A DNA stretch of 10,064 nt from assembly GCA_002391525.1 (NCBI GenBank), contig DGFE01000071.1, positions 1 through 10,064 on the forward strand, in the 5' to 3' direction. The notes under the pieces are model-generated. The model made no database searches. It was not told the DNA's origin and saw nothing but the letters and a program-made list of their open reading frames with translations. Positions within the stretch are counted from its first letter, which is position 1. Each line of letters opens with the position of its first letter. Positions 1-7,171 of the stretch are shown here, piece by piece. The position numbers and the translations under genes are program-made. The DNA comes from Competibacteraceae bacterium UBA3908 (GTDB lineage Bacteria; Pseudomonadota; Gammaproteobacteria; Competibacterales; Competibacteraceae).

Positions 1-161
1 CACTGGCGGGCGGCCAGCAACATGGCGTAGGTTTTACCGACGCCCGCCGACGCCCCGAAAAAGATTTTCAGCTTGCCGCGCCGGGAACGCGCCTCCTCCT
101 GCTTGAGGCGGTCGAGCAACTGGTCGGGGTCGGGACGGGTGTCGTCGGGTTTGCCATTCAC
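1..161 (-). CDS. kdpD: KdpD sensor histidine kinase, N-terminal fragment (cut by window edge)
   Basis: KdpD is the membrane sensor kinase that, with KdpE, turns on kdp under K+ limitation or salt stress. Only the first 53 codons lie in the window; the gene continues past position 1. A short charged lead is followed by GKLKIFFGASAGVGKTYAML, the Walker A (P-loop) motif that opens the cytoplasmic KdpD domain; GASAGVGKT is residues 36-44 and matches the E. coli KdpD N-terminus closely. I choose the GTG at 161-159 because it overlaps the stop of the upstream gene (GTGA), the frame then leads directly into the Walker motif, and an in-frame TAG lies a short way upstream. The ATG at 157-155 is in another frame and gives no KdpD sequence. 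No strong Shine-Dalgarno precedes the GTG, so coupling to the upstream gene is likely. kdpE presumably follows outside the window. Confidence 0.93.
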   Translation of the reverse strand, partial: MNGKPDDTRPDPDQLLDRLKQEEARSRRGKLKIFFGASAGVGKTYAMLLAARQ

Positions 162-1873
162 GGCTTGGCCGCTTTTTGAGGAGGCTCCCGCCAAATTCTA
201 AATAGGATTTGAAGCCGATCCCACCAAGTCAGTTTCTTGTCCGCCAAGGCTTCCAGGAAATCCGAGAGTACCTTGGAATGGGCGACCGCATAGTTGACGA
301 GCAGGGTGCTGGGAACGAGCACCACCGAAAAAATCAACAGTTTGACCCAGGCCGGATTATCGGTTTCATCGAAGATGTTCATGCCCAGAAAACCGGTCGA
401 GACGGTGGCGATCAACCCAAGGGTGGTCACCACCGTCAGCCGCACCACGGTATTGGCCTGGCGCCTGAGACTGTCACTGTCCAGATATTGATTCATTTCC
501 CTGACCGACGTGCTGACATCCTGATAAATCCGATCGGTGTTGAGATGACCGGTCAGCAGTTGGAACAAATCCCGAACCTGGGCCTGGTTGGAGACTTCGT
601 GAAACCAGTAGCGCTGGGTGAAACGCAGAAACGTTTCCATGATCCGGCGGATCTCCCGCTTGAATGCCCTCACCGAATCCGTGTCGCGGATGTCGAGCTG
701 GCTGATCGCTTCGACCAGCCATTCCGAGAACAGCAACAGGGTGGCCTTGTGGAAGTGGGCGATCAGATTGATCAGGAAATACTGGTGGCGAAACTGGCCC
801 AGCAGACCGGTTTCCGGGTCGGCGAAGAAGCGTTCGTGGGCCTTGCCGATCACCACGAAGGCGTGGCCGCAACACAGGTAGCGACTGGTCAGCGCCGGAT
901 TGTCGGGGTCCCAGAACTTGTCGTTGCAGTAGTGTTGCTCGAAATCGGCTAACTGTTTCTCGGAGTACGGCAACGTCTCGGACGGTCCCGCTTTGGTAAT
1001 CAGCGCCAGCCGGGCGAAATCGCCGCGCGTCAGACTCTGCGGATCGCTGAAGCTGAGGTAAGCCAGCAGCGGCATCCGGTGGTATTCGATCTGCCGGTAG
1101 CGGATCGCGCCTTCGCGGTCGGAATGGTAGAAGGCCAACGGGCGCAACAAGTATTCCCAGTGGGTGGCGACGTTGGGGGAACGGTGCCGGCAGACGAACG
1201 AGAGATAGCGGTGCCGGTCCTCGTAGTCGGACGCCGCCAGCGTCTCACCCGTCGCCGACAGCCATTCCACCCGGCGCGGACATTCCCCACCCCGACCGTC
1301 GGCCTCCCAAAAGGCCGGGTAGGCCCGTCCGACTTTGAACAAAACATCCTCGGCCAACGTCAGCGGCAAGTCGTTAGCAAAGAATTCCACCGCCGGGATG
1401 ATGACGTCAATGTCGTAAAAGAAATAAAGATCGACATGGGCAATCTGGAATAGCAGCGGCGGTGTTTGCTCGTCGAGCACGACCCGCATCTGGGCGATAT
1501 CGCGACGGCGGAATACCCGGATCGGGGATTTGCCGTAGCCGGTCTGCCCTTCGCGGCCCGCACCTTCGCCGTACAGGAAACGTTGCACGTAAGGCATGAA
1601 GGTGACGAATTCCTGGTAGTGTCGTTCCTGAAAGCTGGCGGGATCGCCGAATTCGTCCACGACTTCCCGCCACGGACAGCGTTCGCCCAACGCCTCCAGC
1701 ACTTCCCAGTATTTCGAGAAGTGCGTTCTTTCCGCCTGGCTCGGTATCACCCGCAACGGCCACAGCAGAATTTGGCGGAAGTGCCGCACCAGAACCAAGG
1801 GCGAAGCATGGGATACCGAGGCGTTTGCAGAGCCAATCTCCCCCGTTTGCGCGCTCTGGTTATACCCGTTCAT
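158..1873 (-). CDS. CorA-like membrane protein inside the kdp operon, 571 aa
   Basis: The C-terminus has CorA (Mg2+/divalent cation channel) architecture. A long helical stretch (about residues 365-478) leads into a first membrane segment (about 478-500) ending in GMN at 497-499, the signature of the CorA family. A short acidic loop (DETDNP) and a second membrane segment (about 510-531) follow. E. coli CorA is about 316 residues; here the N-terminal soluble part is much longer (about 360 residues before the stalk-like helix) and I recognise no domain in it. A basic tail of about 40 residues follows the second helix, unlike the very short tail of CorA. The start overlaps the kdpC stop (ATGA) and the stop overlaps the kdpD start (GTGA), so it is an integral operon member. 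Its role is unknown: a divalent cation or K+-linked channel, or a modulator of KdpD or KdpFABC, are both inferences. Membership of the CorA superfamily is fairly secure, transport substrate is not. Confidence 0.8.
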   Translation of the reverse strand: MNGYNQSAQTGEIGSANASVSHASPLVLVRHFRQILLWPLRVIPSQAERTHFSKYWEVLEALGERCPWREVVDEFGDPASFQERHYQEFVTFMPYVQRFLYGEGAGREGQTGYGKSPIRVFRRRDIAQMRVVLDEQTPPLLFQIAHVDLYFFYDIDVIIPAVEFFANDLPLTLAEDVLFKVGRAYPAFWEADGRGGECPRRVEWLSATGETLAASDYEDRHRYLSFVCRHRSPNVATHWEYLLRPLAFYHSDREGAIRYRQIEYHRMPLLAYLSFSDPQSLTRGDFARLALITKAGPSETLPYSEKQLADFEQHYCNDKFWDPDNPALTSRYLCCGHAFVVIGKAHERFFADPETGLLGQFRHQYFLINLIAHFHKATLLLFSEWLVEAISQLDIRDTDSVRAFKREIRRIMETFLRFTQRYWFHEVSNQAQVRDLFQLLTGHLNTDRIYQDVSTSVREMNQYLDSDSLRRQANTVVRLTVVTTLGLIATVSTGFLGMNIFDETDNPAWVKLLIFSVVLVPSTLLVNYAVAHSKVLSDFLEALADKKLTWWDRLQILFRIWREPPQKAAKP

Positions 1874-2457
1874 GGGCGTTTTTCGGGCCGTAATCCGTCG
1901 AGCGCGAGGTTGAGTTCGAGGACGTTGACGCGCGGTTCACCAAAAATGCCCCACTGGCGATCCTCGGTCTGCTTGGCTACCAAGTCTCGCACGATTTCGG
2001 GCGCCAGTCCGCGCGCCCGCGCGACCCGCGCGACCTGATACTCGGCGGCAGCCGGGCTGATGTGGGGATCGAGTCCGCTGGCCGAAGCGGTGACCAGATC
2101 GACGGGCACCGGCGCAGTATTGCCCAGATCGACGGCGCGCAGCGCCTCGATCCGGGCCTGCACCGCCTCCTTCAGGGCAGGGTTGGATGGACCAAGATTG
2201 GAACCGCCGGAAGCCGCCGCGTTGTTGGGATAAGGACCGGTGGCCGACGGTCGGCCCCAGAAGTATTTCGGATCGGTGAAAGTCTGGCCGATCAGTCGGG
2301 AGCCGACCCGTTTGCCGTCGCGCTCGATCAGGCTGCCAGCGGCTTGTGCCGGGAACAGCGCTTGACTGATTCCTGTCACGAACAGCGGATAGATCAGGCC
2401 GGTGATGATGGAAAGCAGTATGAACAGCGTCACGGCAGGACGAACGAGGGTTTTCAT
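1870..2457 (-). CDS. kdpC: KdpC, K+-transporting ATPase subunit C
   Basis: KdpC is the single-span periplasmic-side subunit of the KdpFABC K+ pump and is needed for assembly and high-affinity function. The protein is 195 residues (E. coli about 190). One N-terminal membrane helix (about residues 8-30) is followed by family motifs: GSRLIGQTFTDPKYFWGRPS (52-71), the SGGSNLGPSNP stretch (83-93) and PVDLVTASASGLDPHISPAAA around 118-137. The ATG at 2457 is preferred over an upstream in-frame ATG at 2493 because it gives the classic MKTLVRPA start, has a nearby purine-rich AAGAG, and does not overlap kdpB. It lies 13 nt after the kdpB stop. Its own stop overlaps the next start as ATGA. Confidence 0.96.
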   Translation of the reverse strand: MKTLVRPAVTLFILLSIITGLIYPLFVTGISQALFPAQAAGSLIERDGKRVGSRLIGQTFTDPKYFWGRPSATGPYPNNAAASGGSNLGPSNPALKEAVQARIEALRAVDLGNTAPVPVDLVTASASGLDPHISPAAAEYQVARVARARGLAPEIVRDLVAKQTEDRQWGIFGEPRVNVLELNLALDGLRPEKRP

Positions 2458-2470
2458 TGCTCTTGACTCT

Positions 2471-4537
2471 TCACGCCCAGCCCACGAGCGCAATCAATGT
2501 ATCGATCAGCTTGATGCCGATGAACGGGACGATCACGCCGCCCAAGCCGTAGATCAGCAGGTTGCGCCGCAGCAGGACCGCCGCGCCGAGCGGCCGGTAT
2601 TTGACGCCTTTCAGCGCCAGCGGAATGAGGAACACGATGATCAGGGCGTTGAAAATCACCGCCGACAGAATCGCCGAGGCCGGGCTGGCGAGACCCATGA
2701 CGTTGAGCGCCGCGAGCTGTGGATAGGTGGTGACGAACGCCGCCGGGACGATGGCGAAATACTTGGCGATGTCGTTGGCGACGCTGAAGGTGGTCAGCGA
2801 ACCCCGCGTCATCAGCATCTGCTTGCCGGTCTCGACGATCTCGATCAGCTTGGTCGGATTGGAATCCAGATCCACCATGTTGCCGGCTTCCTTGGCGGCC
2901 TGGGTGCCGCTGTTCATCGCCACCGCCACGTCGGCCTGCGCCAGCGCCGGGGCGTCGTTGGTGCCGTCGCCGGTCATCGCCACCAGTCGGCCCTCGGCCT
3001 GATGCTGGCGGATCAGGGCCAGCTTTGCTTCCGGCGTGGCTTCGGCGAGGAAGTCATCCACCCCGGCTTCGGCGGCGATGGCGGCGGCGGTCAGCCGATT
3101 GTCGCCGGTGATCATCACTGTCTTGATCCCCATCCGCCGCAGTTCGGCGAAACGCTCCTTGATGCCGCCCTTGACGATGTCCTTGAGTTCGATCACGCCC
3201 AGCACTTTCGCGGCGTCGGCGACCACCAGCGGCGTGCTGCCCCGGCGGGCTACCTCGTCCACGGCGTGGACGACCGAATCCGGGAAGCTGCCACCGAGGG
3301 TTTCGACCTGCCGGCGGATGGCATCCGCCGAACCCTTGCGGATTTGCCGGCCATCCAGATTGACGCCGCTCATCCGGGTCTGCGCCGAAAAGTGGATAAA
3401 GGTCGCGCCGAGTGCATGAATATCCCGCTCCCGCAGCTTGAAACGCTGTTTGGCGAGCACGACGATACTGCGCCCTTCCGGCGTTTCGTCGGCCAGGGAC
3501 GCGAGTTGCGCGGCGTCGGCCAAGGCGTGTTCCGTCACGCCGGGAGCCGGCAGAAACGCCGCCGCCTGGCGATTGCCGAGGGTGATGGTGCCGGTCTTGT
3601 CGAGCAGCAGCACGTCCACGTCGCCCGCCGCCTCGACGGCGCGACCCGAGGTGGCGATCACGTTGGCCTGCATCATGCGGCTCATGCCGGCCACGCCGAT
3701 GGCCGACAACAATCCGGCGATAGTGGTCGGGATCAGGCAGACCAGCAGGGCGACGAGCACGGTGATCGACACCGGCGAACCCGCTTTCGCCACCTCCACG
3801 CTGAAGATGGAAAACGGCAGCAGCGTGACCGTCACCCCGAGAAAGATGATCGTCAGCGCCACCAACAGGATGGTCAGCGCGATCTCGTTGGGTGTCTTCT
3901 GGCGCTTGGCGCCTTCCACCATCGCGATCATGCGGTCGATGAACGCTTCGCCCGGATTGACCGTCGCCCGCACCACGATCCAGTCGGACAGCACGGTGGT
4001 GCCGCCGGTGACGGCGCTGAAGTCGCCGCCGGACTCGCGGATCACCGGGGCGGACTCGCCGGTGATGGCGCTCTCGTTGACCGAGGCGACGCCTTCGATC
4101 ACTTCGCCGTCGGCCGGGATCATGTCGCCGGCTTCCACCAGCACCACGTCGCCGCGTCGCAATTCGGTGCCGGGCAACAAGTCCAGTGGAGCACCGTAAC
4201 GGGGTTCCCGCAGCCTCTTGGCCACGACGGTCTTCTTGGCCCCGCGCAAAAACGCCGCCTGGGCCTTGCTGCGGCCTTCGGCTAGCGCCTCGGCGAAATT
4301 GGCGAACAGCACCGTGAACCATAGCCACAGGGCGACGGCGAGAATGAAGCCGGCGGGCGCCTCGCCCTGGCCGCCGAGAGCCTGCGCCCACAGCACCGTA
4401 GTCAGGAGGCTCCCGACGTAGACCACGAACATGACCGGGTTGCGCCATTGCATGCGTGGATCGAGCTTCCTGAAGGCATCGACGATGGCGGGTCTCACCA
4501 GCGTCGGATCGAACAGAGTCAAGGTCTTACGCGACAT
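2471..4537 (-). CDS. kdpB: KdpB, K+-transporting P-type ATPase catalytic subunit
   Basis: KdpB is the P-type ATPase that hydrolyses ATP to drive K+ import through KdpA. All key motifs are present in 688 residues (E. coli 682): the actuator motif TGES at 159-162, CLIPTT in the membrane domain (267-272), the phosphorylation motif DKTGT with Asp313, the nucleotide-binding KGSADA (401-406), TGDN (477-480), and the hinge TGDGTNDAP (522-530). The Asp/Lys pair of the later membrane helix (ANDIAKYF, Asp589 and Lys592) is also retained. Ser162 in TGES is the residue known in E. coli to be an inhibitory phosphorylation site at high K+, so that control could exist here. The start has a good Shine-Dalgarno (AAGGAGA, about 7 nt upstream) and lies 18 nt after kdpA. 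No damage is seen. Long open frames on the opposite strand are codon-bias shadows. Confidence 0.98.
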   Translation of the reverse strand: MSRKTLTLFDPTLVRPAIVDAFRKLDPRMQWRNPVMFVVYVGSLLTTVLWAQALGGQGEAPAGFILAVALWLWFTVLFANFAEALAEGRSKAQAAFLRGAKKTVVAKRLREPRYGAPLDLLPGTELRRGDVVLVEAGDMIPADGEVIEGVASVNESAITGESAPVIRESGGDFSAVTGGTTVLSDWIVVRATVNPGEAFIDRMIAMVEGAKRQKTPNEIALTILLVALTIIFLGVTVTLLPFSIFSVEVAKAGSPVSITVLVALLVCLIPTTIAGLLSAIGVAGMSRMMQANVIATSGRAVEAAGDVDVLLLDKTGTITLGNRQAAAFLPAPGVTEHALADAAQLASLADETPEGRSIVVLAKQRFKLRERDIHALGATFIHFSAQTRMSGVNLDGRQIRKGSADAIRRQVETLGGSFPDSVVHAVDEVARRGSTPLVVADAAKVLGVIELKDIVKGGIKERFAELRRMGIKTVMITGDNRLTAAAIAAEAGVDDFLAEATPEAKLALIRQHQAEGRLVAMTGDGTNDAPALAQADVAVAMNSGTQAAKEAGNMVDLDSNPTKLIEIVETGKQMLMTRGSLTTFSVANDIAKYFAIVPAAFVTTYPQLAALNVMGLASPASAILSAVIFNALIIVFLIPLALKGVKYRPLGAAVLLRRNLLIYGLGGVIVPFIGIKLIDTLIALVGWA

Positions 4538-4555
4538 AGGATTTCTCCTTCGCCA

Positions 4556-6364
4556 TCAATGCCCGGCCCACAACATGAAATGCTCGACTACCGGCCCCAG
4601 GGCCAGGGCGGGAACATAGTTCAGCAGACCGACCAGCAAGACCGTACCGATTAGCAGGGTCACGAATAGCGGCCCGTGAGTGGGCAGAGTGCCCGAGGTC
4701 GCGGCGATACGCTTTTTCGCCGCCAGCGAGCCGGCCATGGCCAGCACCGGCACGATGACCGCGAGGCGGCCGAACCACATGGCGATGGCTAGCATGACGT
4801 TGTAAAAGGGCGTGTTGGCGCCGAGACCGGCGAAGGCGCTGCCGTTGTTGTTACCGGCCGAAGTGAAGGCGTACAGCACTTCCGAGAAACCGTGTGGTCC
4901 CGGATTGAAGATGCCTGCCTGGCCGGCATTGGCCATTACGGCGATGGCGGTTCCGCCGAGCACCAGCAGCGGCGTCACCAGAATCGCGATGGAAGTCATT
5001 TTCATTTCGTAGGATTCGATCTTCTTGCCCAGGTATTCGGGCGTGCGGCCGATCATCAGGCCGGCGATGAAGACTGCCATGATGGCGAACACCAACATGC
5101 CGTAGAGACCGGAGCCGACGCCGCCGAACACCACCTCGCCGAGCTGCATCATGACCAGCGGCACCATCCCGCCGAGCGGGGTGAACGAGTCGTGCATGGC
5201 GATGACCGCACCGCAGGAAGCGGCGGTGGTGATGGTGGCGAACAGGCCAGAGTCGGCGATGCCGAAGCGGGTTTCCTTGCCTTCCATGTTGCCACCCGCC
5301 TGGGTCGCGCTGGCGACCTGATCGACGCCGGCGGCGGCCAACAGCGGGTTGCCCTGCTGCTCGAAGTGAATCGCCGCCACTGCCGCCACCGCGAAAATGA
5401 TCGTCATCGCGGCCAGCACCGCCCAGCCCTGCCGGGTGTCGCCGACCATGCGGCCCAGGGTGTAGCACAGCGCGCCTGGTATCAGAAAAATCGACAGCAT
5501 CTGGAAGAAGTTGCTCAGCGGCGTCGGATTTTCGTAAGGATGCGCCGAATTGGCGTTGAAGAAGCCGCCGCCATTGGTGCCAATTATCTTGATCGCTTCC
5601 TGCGAAGCGACCGGTCCCATGGCCAGGGTTTGCGTTTGCAGGGTGGCCGGTTCGGTCACCGGATTACCCTGGTCGTCTTTAAGGGGTTGACCGGCGGCGT
5701 CCAGCTTGGGCTGCTCGTAGGTGGTGGCATCCACCGTCGCGATCTCCTGGTAAGCGGCGAAATTCTGAATCACGCCCTGACTCACCAGAAACACCGCGAA
5801 CGCCAGCGCCAGCGGCAACAACACGTAAAGCGTAACGCGAGTCAGATCGACCCAGGCGTTGCCGATGTTTTGTGCCGTGTGGCGGGCGAAGCCGCGAATC
5901 AGGGCGATGACCACGACGATGCCGGTCGCCGCCGACAGGAAATTTTGCACCGTCAGGGCCAGCATCTGCGTCAGATAACTCATGGTGCTTTCGCCGCCAT
6001 AGCTCTGCCAGTTGGTGTTGGTAACGAAACTGACGGCGGTGTTGAACGCCGAATCGGGGCTGACGTTGGCTATCTGTCGCGGATTGAGCGGCAGCCAGAA
6101 CTGGAGCCGTTGCAGGGCGTAAACGGCGAATACGCCCAGCGTATTGAACAGCAAGAGGGCGAGCGCGTAGTGCAACCAGCCCATCTCATCCGCTTCGCGG
6201 ACGCCGCAGAGGCGGTAAATCACCGCTTCGACAGGACCCCCGAGTCGCAGAGCCAGGATGGAACGGCCTTCCATTACATCCGCGATATAGACCCCGAGCG
6301 GCTTGGCCAGCGCCAGGAGAACAACCAAATACAGCCCGAGCAGCAACCAGGCGTGCAGGGTCAT
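4556..6364 (-). CDS. kdpA: KdpA, K+-translocating channel-like subunit
   Basis: KdpA is the K+-selective, channel-derived subunit of KdpFABC in the inner membrane. In 602 residues the four pore loops of the K+ channel/SKT fold are visible: TNTNWQSYGGE (115-125), GTNGGGFFNANSAHPYENP (262-280), the CGAVIAMHDSF region (384-394) and TSAGNNNGSAFAGL (501-514). About ten hydrophobic helices surround them. It is longer than E. coli KdpA (557 residues), partly from an enlarged polar loop at about 205-247 just before the second pore loop. The ATG at 6364 is chosen because it gives a hydrophobic N-terminus (MTLHAWLLLGLYL), has GGAGG 7 nt upstream, and shares one base with the kdpF stop (TGATG). The longer frame starting at 6448 would be kdpF read in the wrong frame. 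Confidence 0.97.
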   Translation of the reverse strand: MTLHAWLLLGLYLVVLLALAKPLGVYIADVMEGRSILALRLGGPVEAVIYRLCGVREADEMGWLHYALALLLFNTLGVFAVYALQRLQFWLPLNPRQIANVSPDSAFNTAVSFVTNTNWQSYGGESTMSYLTQMLALTVQNFLSAATGIVVVIALIRGFARHTAQNIGNAWVDLTRVTLYVLLPLALAFAVFLVSQGVIQNFAAYQEIATVDATTYEQPKLDAAGQPLKDDQGNPVTEPATLQTQTLAMGPVASQEAIKIIGTNGGGFFNANSAHPYENPTPLSNFFQMLSIFLIPGALCYTLGRMVGDTRQGWAVLAAMTIIFAVAAVAAIHFEQQGNPLLAAAGVDQVASATQAGGNMEGKETRFGIADSGLFATITTAASCGAVIAMHDSFTPLGGMVPLVMMQLGEVVFGGVGSGLYGMLVFAIMAVFIAGLMIGRTPEYLGKKIESYEMKMTSIAILVTPLLVLGGTAIAVMANAGQAGIFNPGPHGFSEVLYAFTSAGNNNGSAFAGLGANTPFYNVMLAIAMWFGRLAVIVPVLAMAGSLAAKKRIAATSGTLPTHGPLFVTLLIGTVLLVGLLNYVPALALGPVVEHFMLWAGH

Positions 6365-6453
6365 CACCAATCCTCCGCTTTGAGGAGGGCGGCGAACAGA
6401 TAGATCAGCAGCCCACCCGCAGCGAGGCCACCGAGAACATAGAGCCAAGTCAT
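6364..6453 (-). CDS. kdpF: KdpF, small membrane subunit, 29 aa
   Basis: KdpF is a one-helix lipid-like stabiliser of the KdpFABC complex. This 29-residue frame is exactly the length of E. coli KdpF, sits immediately before kdpA, and consists of one hydrophobic helix (MTWLYVLGGLAAGGLLIYLF) followed by the short ALLKAEDW tail, comparable to the ALINAEAF end of E. coli KdpF. A strong Shine-Dalgarno (GGAGG, 7 nt before the ATG at 6453) supports it. The stop TGA shares its A with the kdpA ATG, so translation of kdpA is probably coupled. Confidence 0.92.
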   Translation of the reverse strand: MTWLYVLGGLAAGGLLIYLFAALLKAEDW

Positions 6454-6454
6454 G

Positions 6455-6550
6455 TCAACGCCTCCGGGCCAGTCTGGCGCAGATTTCGACGATCCCGGTC
6501 ATCAGCAGAAACAACCCTAACATGATCAGGAACATGAACAGATCGTCCAT
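6455..6550 (-). CDS. 31-aa single-helix membrane peptide, first gene of kdp operon
   Basis: A short frame begins at ATG 6550 with a GGAG Shine-Dalgarno 8 nt upstream and stops one base before the kdpF ATG. The peptide has a hydrophobic helix (about residues 4-21, FMFLIMLGLFLLMTG) and then IVEICARLARRR, a basic tail. Small peptides of this general shape (hydrophobic helix ending in a Cys-x-x-Leu, basic tail) are, from memory, often seen just upstream of kdpF in diverse bacteria and are usually left unannotated or called hypothetical. Position, ribosome site and tight spacing argue that it is real. A role as an extra Kdp accessory peptide is inference. Longer in-frame extensions to 6733 are rejected because they run through the promoter. 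Confidence 0.75.
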   Translation of the reverse strand: MDDLFMFLIMLGLFLLMTGIVEICARLARRR

Positions 6551-6584
6551 GGCGCGCCTCCACAGAATGATTCGGATGTCGTGG

Positions 6585-6590
6585 AGCATA
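6585..6590 (-). promoter_or_regulatory. Probable -10 box of the kdp operon promoter
   Basis: TATGCT on the minus strand lies about 35 nt upstream of the first start codon, giving a leader of about 28 nt if transcription begins near 6578. No good -35 hexamer is found 16-18 nt further upstream (the bases there are close to TCCCGT), as expected for an activator-dependent promoter such as kdp. The KdpE-like site lies 43 nt upstream of this box. Confidence 0.5.
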
Positions 6591-6633
6591 GGCGGACGGC
6601 TGCAAAAACGGGATAAAAACCAGGGTGGCGATA

Positions 6634-6650
6634 CGTAAAAAAGATGTAAA
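6634..6650 (-). promoter_or_regulatory. Probable KdpE operator
   Basis: On the minus strand these 17 bases read TTTACATCTTTTTTACG. The E. coli KdpE-binding sequence, as I recall it, is TTTATACTTTTTTTACA, so 13 of 17 positions agree. Taking 6585-6590 as the -10 box, the site spans about -72 to -56, essentially the E. coli position (-71 to -55). The sequence match and spacing together make this a good candidate for the phospho-KdpE site that activates the operon under K+ limitation. Confidence 0.65.
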
Positions 6651-6840
6651 GACCAGATTCGGAGCAGGCGGCGTCGAGTCTGGCCGGCCAATACTTCCTG
6701 AATGGCTCCCCGGAAATGGCGGGCATCGGGCACGCAAGAATCCGATCAAACGCGCCAGTCACCAGTTGATCCGAAATTTTTTATCTTATTGTATTAAAAG
6801 AAAATATAATTATTTTTGTCACAATCATCAATATATAAAT

Positions 6841-6862
6841 ATATTATTGATAAACATAATAT
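6841..6862. repeat. Inverted repeat in the AT-rich island
   Basis: ATATTAT at 6841-6847 is the exact reverse complement of ATAATAT at 6856-6862, with an 8-base spacer. It could be a protein-binding palindrome; as RNA the all-A/U stem would be weak. In such AT-rich DNA chance palindromes are common. Confidence 0.45.
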
Positions 6863-6907
6863 TTTATAAAATGATCGGTGATAAAAAACAGTTATTTAAC
6901 AGTTGTA

Positions 6908-6950
6908 AAAAATCATTTTTTAAATTAAATACTTGCAAAAATCATTTTTT
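6908..6950. repeat. 14-bp direct repeat, two copies
   Basis: AAAAATCATTTTTT occurs at 6908-6921 and 6937-6950, starts 29 bp apart. Each copy is itself nearly palindromic (A5-TCA-T5). It may be a pair of binding sites or simply low-complexity sequence. Confidence 0.5.
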
Positions 6951-7131
6951 CTGTGCTTTCATATTTCGATGCTGTATCGCAATATATTTTCGCGCAGGTC
7001 GGTGAAGTGGCGATGACTGCCTTTGGAGGGCCTGGAGCACAGATGGCTGGCCGCAAAGGGGGCGCCGAAAAAACGCGGGCGCTGCGTCGCAATGCCGTCC
7101 ATTTCGGCGCTGGGGAACAGGGTGGAGCGCC

Positions 7132-7140
7132 TGCTAGACT
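7132..7140 (+). promoter_or_regulatory. Possible extended -10 promoter of the zinc-ribbon gene
   Basis: TGCTAGACT fits an extended -10 (TGnTAnnnT) and lies 32 nt before the ATG at 7172. No good -35 is present; TGGGGA at 7111-7116 is the closest, with an 18-nt spacer. This is weak evidence but it is the best candidate upstream of the gene. Confidence 0.35.
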
Positions 7141-7171
7141 CCTGAAAACTTATTTGAAGGAGCCCCTCGCC

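Larger units (their letters stand above)
6775..6955. other. AT-rich intergenic island (about 16% G+C)
   Basis: From 6781 to 6960 I count 29 G/C in 180 bases, against a much higher G+C in all neighbouring genes. The island lies between the divergent kdp operon and the zinc-ribbon gene, and no frame in it looks like a protein. It holds an inverted repeat ATATTAT...ATAATAT (6841-6847/6856-6862), the near-palindrome AATATATAAATATATT (6830-6845), AACAGTT twice 11 bp apart, and AAAAATCATTTTTT twice. It could be a curved or easily melted regulatory region, a nucleoid-protein binding tract, or remnant foreign DNA; the sequence does not decide. Confidence 0.7.

Noticed and set aside
155..157. ATG as the start of kdpD
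   Set aside because: This frame gives no KdpD sequence; the GTG at 161-159 leads directly to the Walker A motif.
2402..4285. 627-codon open frame on the plus strand opposite kdpB
   Set aside because: Its product is rich in His, Asp, Arg and Gly with no domain, and it lies entirely antisense to an intact, fully motif-complete kdpB. It is an artefact of GC-rich codon use.
4892..6403. 503-codon open frame on the plus strand opposite kdpA
   Set aside because: Low-complexity His/Arg/Gly/Gln translation antisense to an intact kdpA, with no plausible start or homology.
6625..7005. 126-codon plus-strand frame across the kdp promoter and AT-rich island
   Set aside because: It shifts from GC-rich to Lys/Asn/Ile/Phe-rich composition exactly at the AT island, overlaps the KdpE site and shows no family features.
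6953..7171. 73-residue N-terminal extension of the zinc-ribbon protein
   Set aside because: The ATG at 7172 has a strong Shine-Dalgarno and gives the expected start just before the first zinc ribbon. The extension is probably untranslated and includes the likely promoter.
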